Shown here: positions 37,582-45,611 of the stretch, piece after piece
How positions within the stretch are numbered: position 1 is the first letter of the stretch
Layout: every line of letters begins with the position of its first letter
Source of the DNA: Ignavibacteriales bacterium
GTDB lineage: Bacteria; Bacteroidota; Ignavibacteria; Ignavibacteriales; SURF-24
NCBI GenBank assembly: GCA_026390815.1
Contig: JAPLFH010000046.1
Span: 62,001-126,000 of the forward strand
DNA length: 64,000 bases
Direction of reading: 5' to 3'
Program-made: the position numbers and the translations under genes
Notes under the pieces: model-generated
The model's input: only the letters and a program-made list of their open reading frames with translations
What the model was told of the DNA's origin: nothing
Database searches by the model: none

Positions 37582-39371
37582 TACATTTTATCATTTGTTA
37601 ATGTATTACCAACTATTTCCCAAAACTTTTTTCTTTGAACTGCTGATTTATGCGCATCGGTTTTTATTTGGAGAACTGAAAGATTTTTTATTTTTATAGC
37701 TTTAAGAAATTCAGATTGGAAATGATTCCAGTTTTTAATTTTGGTGAACTTGCCACCATAAGATTTAACAAAAGGGGAGAAACTGAGACCATGCGGAGTA
37801 ATAAAATATTCCTTAAATATTTTTTGATAATCCGAGATTGGAAGCATTTCAAAAATTCCTCCGCCATCATTATTGATTAAAACAACTACAAGAGGAATTT
37901 TATATTTTTTAGATGTAAGTAATCCATTAAGATCGTAATAGAAAGCAAGATCCCCGGTAATTAATACAGTAGGTTTATGCCGATGTTCTGAAATACCAAG
38001 CGCTGTAGAAGTAATCCCATCAATTCCGCTTGCACCGCGATTGTTAAATATCAAAATTGATTTCTTTAACTTTGGTGCAAAATAATCTAAATCCCGAACA
38101 GGCATACTGTTAGAAATCATTAATGAAGAATCATTTGGCATCAGTTGAATAACTTCATTTATAATTCTTCCTTCAAATGGAAAGCTGGCATTATCAATCA
38201 TTTTGTTTTTGATTTTAGATGCTAATGATTCGGCATTCAAGAAAATGTTTAACCAACTACTATCCTTATTCTCAAATTTATCTTGCTTAAGTTTTTGTAT
38301 TACCAAATTGCAAAAATCGGCTGGCGGAATTCCTAATGCTGCTTTGGCTTTATTTGTAGGATCATACCTGTCACCAGTTGTATTTACCAGGTATTTTATC
38401 GCAAATGAATTTTCAAAAAATAATTCCAATCCTTTTGATGTTGGTGTTTTGCCAAATTGAAGAATTAGTTCTGGCTGAAATTTTTCAATAAGATTTTTAG
38501 CTCTTAGAATTCCCTCAAAGCTGGAAAGGATATTTTTCTTTGAATGACCTCCGAACCTTAACTGAGAAATGCCATCAGCTATAATTGGGTATTTCAATAT
38601 TGATGCGAGTTGGTTACAGAGTTTTGGAAAATCGCCTTTTTCATCGTCCGGACCTGCTACAATTATTCCTTTCCTAACTATTTTTAAAAGATTATATAAT
38701 GCACTAAAATCCCTTTGACTAATGGAATTCCCCAATGGAATCGATTGAATTTTGTTGTTTAATTCTTTGCCACTTGTAGAAAATTGTATTAATGAATCGT
38801 CAACTTCATCTGTATAACTAAATGGTTCAAATGGTTTTCTGAATGGAAAATTTAAGTGAACGGGACCTTTCTTCTTTAACATGCTTTCAGAAAAAGCTCT
38901 TCTTGTAATTATTAATAATTCTTTCAGTTGTTTTTCAGTTGGTTCAGGCAATCCAACATTAAAAAACCAATTGATGTGGTTGCGGTAAATATTGTCCTGG
39001 TTAATAGTTTGGTTAGCGCCGGAATTAAGCAGCTCTGGTGGTCTGTCTGCTGTGCAGATAATAAGCGGAACGTGATATTGATATGCTTCAATTATTGCTG
39101 GATAGAATTCTGCAGTAGCTGTTCCAGATGTACTTACTAAAACAACCGGAAAATTTGATGCCTTAGCTAAACCCAATCCAAAGAAAGCACTTGACCTTTC
39201 ATCAATGATAACAAATGATTTAATTTTTTTATTCTGACTAAATGCAATTGTTAATGCAGTGTTTCTGGAACCGGGGGAAAGACATGCATATTTAATTCCA
39301 AGATTAGTAAGTTCATTTACAAATGTTTCAGCCCAAAGAATATTCCGGTTAATTTTTATTTTCATTATCAA
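37581..39371 (-). CDS. menD: SEPHCHC synthase
   Basis: 596 aa ThDP-dependent enzyme. ACLSPGSRNTALTIAF, IDERSSAFFGLGLAKAS, VLVSTSGTATAEFYPAIIEA, CTADRPPELLNSGANQTINQ, and the ThDP motif GDLAFYYDLNGLL...NNDGGGIF identify MenD. Condenses isochorismate with 2-oxoglutarate-derived succinic semialdehyde-ThDP. It overlaps menF by 23 nt upstream and menH by 1 nt downstream; an internal Met at residue 3 is an alternative start. Confidence 0.96.
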   Translation of the reverse strand: MIMKIKINRNILWAETFVNELTNLGIKYACLSPGSRNTALTIAFSQNKKIKSFVIIDERSSAFFGLGLAKASNFPVVLVSTSGTATAEFYPAIIEAYQYHVPLIICTADRPPELLNSGANQTINQDNIYRNHINWFFNVGLPEPTEKQLKELLIITRRAFSESMLKKKGPVHLNFPFRKPFEPFSYTDEVDDSLIQFSTSGKELNNKIQSIPLGNSISQRDFSALYNLLKIVRKGIIVAGPDDEKGDFPKLCNQLASILKYPIIADGISQLRFGGHSKKNILSSFEGILRAKNLIEKFQPELILQFGKTPTSKGLELFFENSFAIKYLVNTTGDRYDPTNKAKAALGIPPADFCNLVIQKLKQDKFENKDSSWLNIFLNAESLASKIKNKMIDNASFPFEGRIINEVIQLMPNDSSLMISNSMPVRDLDYFAPKLKKSILIFNNRGASGIDGITSTALGISEHRHKPTVLITGDLAFYYDLNGLLTSKKYKIPLVVVLINNDGGGIFEMLPISDYQKIFKEYFITPHGLSFSPFVKSYGGKFTKIKNWNHFQSEFLKAIKIKNLSVLQIKTDAHKSAVQRKKFWEIVGNTLTNDKM

Positions 39372-40758
39372 ATAAGGAAAGGATGGGTTTAAGTTTTAAT
39401 TCTGTTTCTTTATACTCTGATTGAGGTTCAGAGCCTTCCACAATTCCACTTCCGGCAAATGCATAAATTTTTTTACCTTTTGCCAGTGCAGATCTAATAG
39501 CAACAGTAAATTCTCCTTCACCTTGTAAGTTGAACCAGCCAACTACTCCCGAATATAACCCGCGGGAATAATCTTCCATTTCCTTTATAACCTGCATAGC
39601 ACTTGATTGTGGTACCCCACATACTGCAGGAGTTGGATGCAATATTTCAAGTATATTAAATATATTTCCATTGGTATGTACTTCAGCTTTTATTGGTGTC
39701 CATAGATGCTGAATATTATGAAGTTTTTTAATTTTTGGAATTGAATCGTAAGTAACTTTTATATTTAATTTATTGAATTGCTTTTCTATAAAATCTATTA
39801 CAGTCTTATGTTCATGCAGATTTTTTACACTTGAAAGAAGTTCCTCTTCGATTATCTTATCCTCAATTTCATCTTTACCTCGTGGTGCTGAACCTGCAAG
39901 AGAATCAGTTTCAACAAAATCCGGATGGAATTTTACCAACTTTTCCGGTGATGCTCCAAAGAAGGTGGATTTTCCGGAATGAATAGCGAAGATATTACAC
40001 TCCGGATATTTTTTTCGGAATTGGTTTATAAAATCAAAAATATTTGGATCAGTATCTAATTTTAATTCAACACTACGAGATAAAACTACTTTTTTGATAA
40101 TTTCCGAATCAATTTTTTCCAGGGCTTCTTTAACATATTCAATCCATCTTTTTCTTTCTTTTGGTCCATTTCCAATTGATGAAAGAATCTTAGGCATATG
40201 TGCAGATTGAACCGTGGCAGATTCATTATTCAGGATTGAAATCCTTCGATTGAATTCCTCAATAATTTTTTCTTTAGGAGAATCAGGAGTATAAATGAAA
40301 TTATAAAAGACTTGCTCGGTTTTTCCATTTTTTACAAGTAAAATTCTTGGAATTGTCCAGTTGGAATCTGGATAGTTGTCCCATAAGTCAGGTTCGCTTT
40401 CTGGTAAAAACTTCATTCCGCCAACAAACAAAGGAATTTGCAGTTCCGATGAGTTCAAATTCGAATAAAAATTATTATTCCAATTCTTAACTTTTTTTTC
40501 AGAGGATGAAAACCTATTTATGCCGTTTTCGGTTATGGAAAAAAGCTCACCCAATCCCATAAAGCTAAATTGACTTTCTGGTTTTTCCCAGTAGAAAAAT
40601 TTCTCAAAGCTTTTGGAAAGTGTATTAACCTTTTCGTTGAAATGAAAGCCGTCAGCTTCAAAATGATAGCTAATCAATGTATTGTTAATTTTACCGGCTA
40701 GTTTTTCTGCGGCGTTGGTTATAAATGCGGTAAATTTTTCTGTTGCAAATTTGTTCAA
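39349..40758 (-). CDS. menF: Isochorismate synthase
   Basis: 469 aa chorismate-utilising enzyme. The C-terminal half holds KVVLSRSVEL, FGASPEKLVKF, AGSAPRGKDE, HPTPAVCGVPQ, YSRGLYSGVVGWF and AGSGIVEGSEPQSEYKETELKLKPIL, the usual isochorismate synthase series. First gene of the men operon; its promoter should lie in the 145-nt gap shared with the divergent gene at 40904. Confidence 0.95.
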   Translation of the reverse strand: MNKFATEKFTAFITNAAEKLAGKINNTLISYHFEADGFHFNEKVNTLSKSFEKFFYWEKPESQFSFMGLGELFSITENGINRFSSSEKKVKNWNNNFYSNLNSSELQIPLFVGGMKFLPESEPDLWDNYPDSNWTIPRILLVKNGKTEQVFYNFIYTPDSPKEKIIEEFNRRISILNNESATVQSAHMPKILSSIGNGPKERKRWIEYVKEALEKIDSEIIKKVVLSRSVELKLDTDPNIFDFINQFRKKYPECNIFAIHSGKSTFFGASPEKLVKFHPDFVETDSLAGSAPRGKDEIEDKIIEEELLSSVKNLHEHKTVIDFIEKQFNKLNIKVTYDSIPKIKKLHNIQHLWTPIKAEVHTNGNIFNILEILHPTPAVCGVPQSSAMQVIKEMEDYSRGLYSGVVGWFNLQGEGEFTVAIRSALAKGKKIYAFAGSGIVEGSEPQSEYKETELKLKPILSLFDNENKN

Positions 40759-40903
40759 ATTATGTTTTTATTTATTAAAGAATGAAATACCGGTATTTTT
40801 AATTATTATAATTTTTAATTTCTATAAACGAATTCTTTAAATTAAAATGTGTTATATTTTATAAAGAAATCATTTACCTAACAATCGTAAATTTAACTAA
40901 ATA

Positions 40904-41569
40904 TTGTCCAAAATATCAATTGATTCTGTTGATTATCCATATGTAACAAAATTTAGCAAAAAGGCTAAACGAATAAGAATTCAGATAAGTTCTGATAAGG
41001 GATTGGAGTTAATTGTCCCTTCAAGAATGTCTATAACCGAAGCAGAAAAGTTACTTGAATCAAAAAAACAATGGATTAAGAAGCATCTAAAAAAAATTTT
41101 CAATAAGGAAAAAGAATATTTTTATTTTGGTGAAAAACTTTTTATAGAACAGCAGTTTGATATGTTTTTAAAATCGCCACAAGTAGAACTAATTGGGCAC
41201 AAATTATTGTTAATTACTACAGTAGGGAATGAATTGCCTAAACAAAATATATTTGATAGCTGGTTAAGAAATGCTGCAGTGGAATATATTCCCAGCAGGA
41301 CTAATGCTTTGGCAAAAAAACATGGATTTATATTTAATCGATTGAAAATCAGAGGACAAAAATCCAGATGGGGAAGTTGCTCCGGAAAAGGGAATTTGTC
41401 ATTCAATTTTAAATTATTATCCTTTAGAAAGGAAGTAATTGATTATGTCATCATTCATGAACTTTGTCATCTTAAAGAAATGAATCATTCTAGAAAATTC
41501 TGGAGTTTGGTGGAATTATATTTACCCGACTATAAAAACTATAAAAAAATACTAAAAGGAATTTCCTGA
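40904..41569 (+). CDS. YgjP-like zinc metallopeptidase (M48/WLM, DUF45)
   Basis: 221 aa. VIIHELCHLKEMNHSRKFW carries the HExxH zinc motif with a downstream His, and KIRGQKSRWGSCSGKGNLSFNFKLL is the family signature. Starts IDYPYVTKFSKKAKRIRIQIS. Start is TTG at 40904; no earlier start is in frame with support. It is a soluble family of unknown substrate. Followed 17 nt later by a MarR gene. Confidence 0.88.
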   Translation: MSKISIDSVDYPYVTKFSKKAKRIRIQISSDKGLELIVPSRMSITEAEKLLESKKQWIKKHLKKIFNKEKEYFYFGEKLFIEQQFDMFLKSPQVELIGHKLLLITTVGNELPKQNIFDSWLRNAAVEYIPSRTNALAKKHGFIFNRLKIRGQKSRWGSCSGKGNLSFNFKLLSFRKEVIDYVIIHELCHLKEMNHSRKFWSLVELYLPDYKNYKKILKGIS

Positions 41570-41586
41570 AAGGAGATATTTTAACT

Positions 41587-42027
41587 ATGATAGATGAAAA
41601 AACTCAATCAGCTCTAAACTTGTGGGAGCATATAATTGGCTCTTACGAAAATTTAAAGCGAGCTCAGGTAAAAACCATTTTTGAGAATAAACTTACAATA
41701 CCACAATATAGTTTACTCGAAGTGCTTTATACAAAAGGATCTATGCCTCTAAAAAAAATTGCTGAAAAGCTTTTTGTTAGCGGAGCAAATATTACTTGTG
41801 TAGTAGATAATTTGGAAAAGGAAGATTTTGTGAAGCGGGTTCCTTCCAATATTGATAGAAGAGTAATAATGGCGGAGCTAACTTCCAAAGGTGAAGAAAA
41901 AATTGCTAAACTGTTTCCAGTTAATGCTAAAAATATTTCTGAAATAACAAAGAGATTAACTTCCGAGGAATTTGTGATTCTGGAAAAGTTGCTTAGGAAG
42001 TTAGAGAAGGAAAATAATAATGATTAG
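41587..42027 (+). CDS. MarR-family transcriptional regulator
   Basis: 146 aa winged-helix protein. LTIPQYSLLEVLYTKGSMPLKKIAEKLFVSGANITCVVDNLEKEDFVKRVPSNIDRRVIMAELTSKGEEK is the usual MarR recognition helix and wing with the DRR motif. AAGGAGA at 41570-41576 precedes ATG 41587. Binds palindromic DNA as a dimer; ligand unknown. Confidence 0.92.
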   Translation: MIDEKTQSALNLWEHIIGSYENLKRAQVKTIFENKLTIPQYSLLEVLYTKGSMPLKKIAEKLFVSGANITCVVDNLEKEDFVKRVPSNIDRRVIMAELTSKGEEKIAKLFPVNAKNISEITKRLTSEEFVILEKLLRKLEKENNND

Positions 42028-42041
42028 TGAATGAGTAAATA

Positions 42042-42887
42042 TTAATTTTTAAAAACAATTGCTATCCACTCATCCATTTGAATTGTTTCAATTTTTCGGA
42101 AACTCAACTTTTCGTAACAAGAAATAATTTCTTGTTCATCTGTTGTTAAGAGACCGGATAAAATTACCAAACCGGAGGTGTTATTACATTTTTTTATTTC
42201 TGGCGCAATATCTAATAAAACATTTTTTTGAATATTCGCCAGGATTAAATCAAATTTCTTGTCTACAACTTTATCAATTTCTGCAAGCCTGAACTCAACT
42301 TTATCCGATACGGAATTCAATTCGCAATTCTCGATTGCATTTTCATAACACCATTCATCATTATCAATTGCAAGAGCATTCTTTGCCCCGAGCTTTACAG
42401 AAGCAATAGCAAGAATGCCGGTTCCAGTTCCAACATCTAAAACAGTAACACCTGGTTGAATGTATTTTTCTAAAGTTTGAAGAACTAGTTTTGTAGTCTG
42501 ATGTTCACCGGTACCAAAGGACATTTTCGGATCAATTGTAAGAACAATTTGATTTTCTTTAGGAATGTATTTTCTAAAAGTTGGTTTAATTACAATCCTA
42601 TCATTTATCTCAATTACATTTAAAGACTTTTCCCATTCCTCATTCCAATTTTTATTCTCAAGTTCATTTTCTTCAACCGAATAGGAATTTATTAGTTTTT
42701 CTTCTGCAATGCTTTCAAGAATGTCTTCGATCTGTTTCTTATTAATTTTATTTTGTTCCGGAACATAAACTTTAAGAAAATTATTTTCTTCACTTATACC
42801 AGTGATTTCTAATTTCCATAAAACTCCACTCACCAGATCGGGGAGGAATGGGTCGGTTTTTACAATGAATTCTGTATAGGTTTTCAT
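42042..42887 (-). CDS. prmA: Ribosomal protein L11 methyltransferase
   Basis: 281 aa. N-terminal substrate domain (residues 1-100) and SAM-dependent methyltransferase domain with FGTGEHQTTKLVL, LDVGTGTGILAIASVKLGA, AIDNDEWC and LANIQKNVLLDIAP. Trimethylates L11. Length and order match PrmA. Downstream of the M28 gene in the same orientation with a 15-nt gap. Confidence 0.94.
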   Translation of the reverse strand: MKTYTEFIVKTDPFLPDLVSGVLWKLEITGISEENNFLKVYVPEQNKINKKQIEDILESIAEEKLINSYSVEENELENKNWNEEWEKSLNVIEINDRIVIKPTFRKYIPKENQIVLTIDPKMSFGTGEHQTTKLVLQTLEKYIQPGVTVLDVGTGTGILAIASVKLGAKNALAIDNDEWCYENAIENCELNSVSDKVEFRLAEIDKVVDKKFDLILANIQKNVLLDIAPEIKKCNNTSGLVILSGLLTTDEQEIISCYEKLSFRKIETIQMDEWIAIVFKN

Positions 42888-42902
42888 TTTTAAAAAAAGT
42901 AG

Positions 42903-43904
42903 TTAAATGTTCGGTTTCCCAAATTCCAGAGAATAAATTAAATGAGTCAATACATCACCAACCTGCTGCAAAGTTTCTTTACCAATGTTATCAATTGTAT
43001 CTAAGCTGGTGTGCCAGTAATTTCTTCTTTTGTTTGGTGTGTTGGCGCCAATCAAATCAATATCCACAATGTCTATTGTTTTTAATCCTGCCTGATTTAA
43101 TGGAATATGATCATCTTCAATTGGAGAGCCTTCCAGGGCGCTAAACGGAGTAGCATTTAAATCCTGTGCAATATTCCAAACTAAATCAACAACTTCCGGA
43201 GCAAATTGAATAGATTTACCTTCCTTGTAAAAAATGGCTTCTTTATCGCCAACCAAATCGAGCAGAATTCCAAAATATGGTTGGTAATCTGTTGGCTTAC
43301 TTGCTGCAAAGTATTTCGAACCAAGGAAATAATTTTGCAAATCGGATTCCTTACCATAATCTTCACCATCAAACAGGATTAAATCAATTCCGTAATTAAC
43401 CGGATTTTCTTTAAGTAACTGTGCAAGTTCCAAAATTATTCCAACTCCACTTGCGCCATCATTTGTTCCGAGGATTGGTTTTAGTTTTTTAGCTGCATCT
43501 TTATCCTGATCTGCTCTTGGACGGGAATCCCAATGAGCACAAATAAATATTCTGTCTTTAGAATTAGAATTAAACTTTGCGATGATGTTAGTTAGGTCAA
43601 GTTTTTCATCGTCATATCCGTTATAAGAAAAATTTTGTAACTCAACTGCATCTGTAGATTTTCTCAATTCTGTTTCTAAATACTTAAGCGCTTGCTGATG
43701 ACCCATGGAATTTGGATTGCGCGGACCAAATGCAATTTGTTCCTCGATATACTTGTAAACATTATTTTTGTCAAACATTGGAATTTTAATTGCTGATTTT
43801 AAATAATATGGCTGTTCAACTTTGGTTTGCTGTTCTTTACTGCATGAATAAAATGCTGTTAGTATAATTAAAAGAATAAGAATTTTATTTATTTCTAATT
43901 TCAT
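42903..43904 (-). CDS. M28-family metallopeptidase / glutaminyl cyclase-like lipoprotein
   Basis: 333 aa from Met at 43904. This start is preferred over the longer reading from 43955 because it gives a lipoprotein signal (KILILLIILTAFYSC) and clears the upstream gene. The catalytic domain has ICAHWDSRPRAD, GTNDGASGVGIILELA, LFDGEDYGKE and an IEDDHIPL His, matching M28 zinc ligands as in glutaminyl-peptide cyclotransferases. Likely tethered to a membrane, facing the periplasm. Peptidase versus cyclase activity cannot be settled by eye. Confidence 0.85.
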   Translation of the reverse strand: MKLEINKILILLIILTAFYSCSKEQQTKVEQPYYLKSAIKIPMFDKNNVYKYIEEQIAFGPRNPNSMGHQQALKYLETELRKSTDAVELQNFSYNGYDDEKLDLTNIIAKFNSNSKDRIFICAHWDSRPRADQDKDAAKKLKPILGTNDGASGVGIILELAQLLKENPVNYGIDLILFDGEDYGKESDLQNYFLGSKYFAASKPTDYQPYFGILLDLVGDKEAIFYKEGKSIQFAPEVVDLVWNIAQDLNATPFSALEGSPIEDDHIPLNQAGLKTIDIVDIDLIGANTPNKRRNYWHTSLDTIDNIGKETLQQVGDVLTHLIYSLEFGKPNI

Positions 43905-43920
43905 TTTAAATTTTAAAATT

Positions 43921-45282
43921 TTATGAAAAATATGGTCTTTCTCTAAACGTAACACCTATTTCTTCCTCAACAAATTTTCTTGCACTTTCAATATCAACAG
44001 AAGTATAATCAACTACAGTCATAACCACACTGCAAAATTGTTTAACATTTTTTGCAAAATTGATCATCTCCTGATGCATTTGCGGATCAACTTTCATCAA
44101 CTTGGCATATTGGTCTTTATCAACTGAATTTAAACTGATTGAAACCACGTCTATTAATCCTTTAAACTCAGGAGTTATATCCCGCTTATTAATAACATTA
44201 CCATGTCCGTCTGTATCCAATCTTGTTGTGCCACCTTTGCTCTTTACATATTTTGCCACTTCTTTTACTACTTCCCAGCGAATGGTTGGTTCACCATATC
44301 CACAAAAAACTATTTCATCAAACTTAGTTGGATCATCAATTTCTTTAATATAAGTTTTTGCTTCTGGTTCCTGCGATTTACTCATTTTAAGATTATAACC
44401 TTTAACAGTTGGATCTTCTTTCCTTTTGCAAAAAACGCAATCGGCATTGCACCTATTAGAAACATTTATGTAGAGGGAATTTTTAATTTTGTATGTATAA
44501 GTTAATCCGGGCATTGCTCCAATTCCAAATAGCTTGAAAGCGTTTAACGATGTTGCTTTTGCTATATCATCAATCGTAAGGTTGTGCACCTCAGCCATTT
44601 TTTTTGCAACAAGATTTATATAAGCTGGTTCGTTTCTTTGTCCTCTGTGAGGAAAGGGAGTCATAAATGGTGAGTCAGTTTCAAGTAGCAAGTTATCTAT
44701 TTGGATGCTGTTTAAAATATTTCTAAGAGTATCAGCTTTTTTAAAAGTAATGTTCCCAGCAAAAGAAATATAATAATGCATTTCAACAAGTTCTCTTGCA
44801 TCTTCAATAGTACCTGCAAAACAATGAAACTGTGCTTTCAATCCAGATCCCTGGTAAGGACGAATTATTCTCATCAAATCTTCATCAGCGTCCCGGTTAT
44901 GAACGATGATAGGTAACTCAAGTTTTATAGCGAGTTTTATTTGCTCTTCAAATACCTTTATCTGCTTTTCTTTGGGGGAAAAATCGTAATAATAATCTAA
45001 GCCAATTTCCCCAATTGCAACCACTTTTTTATGGGAAGCTAATTTTTCAACTTCAAGCATTTGGGATGAATTACATTCTTTGGAATCTTGTGGATGAATG
45101 CCAACAGCGGCATATATGAAATCATACCTCTCAGCAAGCGCTATTGCATTTGCAGAACTTGCCAGGTCAGTTCCTGGAACTATTATATAATCAATTCCAG
45201 ATTGTTTTGCCCGTTCGATAACTTCGTCAACATCATCAGTATAATTTGGATAAAAAAGATGAGCATGTGTGTCTATATACAT
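43921..45282 (-). CDS. TatD-family hydrolase fused to a radical SAM domain
   Basis: 453 aa. Residues 1-258 are TatD: metal ligands H6 and H8 (DTHAHLF), E92 (GEIGLDYYYD), H128 (VHNRD), H153 (QFHCF) and D203 (ETDSP), all in place for a 3'-5' exonuclease/deoxyribonuclease. Residues 265-453 hold a radical SAM domain with C278, C282 and C285 (CNADCVFC) and FCGYGEPTIRWE. It matches the known TatD-linked rSAM family, whose substrate is unknown to me. Fusion is in frame with a short linker. Distinct from plain TatD proteins of about 255 aa. Confidence 0.92.
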   Translation of the reverse strand: MYIDTHAHLFYPNYTDDVDEVIERAKQSGIDYIIVPGTDLASSANAIALAERYDFIYAAVGIHPQDSKECNSSQMLEVEKLASHKKVVAIGEIGLDYYYDFSPKEKQIKVFEEQIKLAIKLELPIIVHNRDADEDLMRIIRPYQGSGLKAQFHCFAGTIEDARELVEMHYYISFAGNITFKKADTLRNILNSIQIDNLLLETDSPFMTPFPHRGQRNEPAYINLVAKKMAEVHNLTIDDIAKATSLNAFKLFGIGAMPGLTYTYKIKNSLYINVSNRCNADCVFCKRKEDPTVKGYNLKMSKSQEPEAKTYIKEIDDPTKFDEIVFCGYGEPTIRWEVVKEVAKYVKSKGGTTRLDTDGHGNVINKRDITPEFKGLIDVVSISLNSVDKDQYAKLMKVDPQMHQEMINFAKNVKQFCSVVMTVVDYTSVDIESARKFVEEEIGVTFRERPYFS

Positions 45283-45611
45283 ATATAATATTCTTTCTAA
45301 TAAATACTTTTACAAAAATTACAGATAGAAATATTTTTACGATACTTGATTTTTTAGATTTGTATTGCTTGGTCAACTGGCAAACATAAAGAATCCGGAA
45401 TCATTTTTCTTATCATCACATACAAAGTTAACGAAATATTTCTTATTGGAGAAAGATTACCAATTGTATCTACATTGTTATTGCGAACAACTCTGTTGGT
45501 ATACAGTTATAATTTATAATAAAAACAGAAAAAGTAATTCTGAATTCCATTTCAAATATATTGTTATGAAATTTTTAGATAAGTTTTTGGTTGTGGTAAT
45601 TAGAAAATATT
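45283..45611. other. Gene-free gap upstream of the TatD fusion
   Basis: About 330 nt without a convincing gene. An 86-codon frame (45365-45625) runs into the 3' end of the opposite-strand ATPase gene and is rich in aromatic and Asn/Lys residues, as expected for non-coding AT-rich DNA. The promoter of the minus-strand TatD gene should be in its left part. Confidence 0.5.

Noticed and set aside
43905-43955. Longer N-terminus of the M28 protein
   Set aside because: Would overlap the previous gene and hide the lipoprotein signal that begins at 43904.
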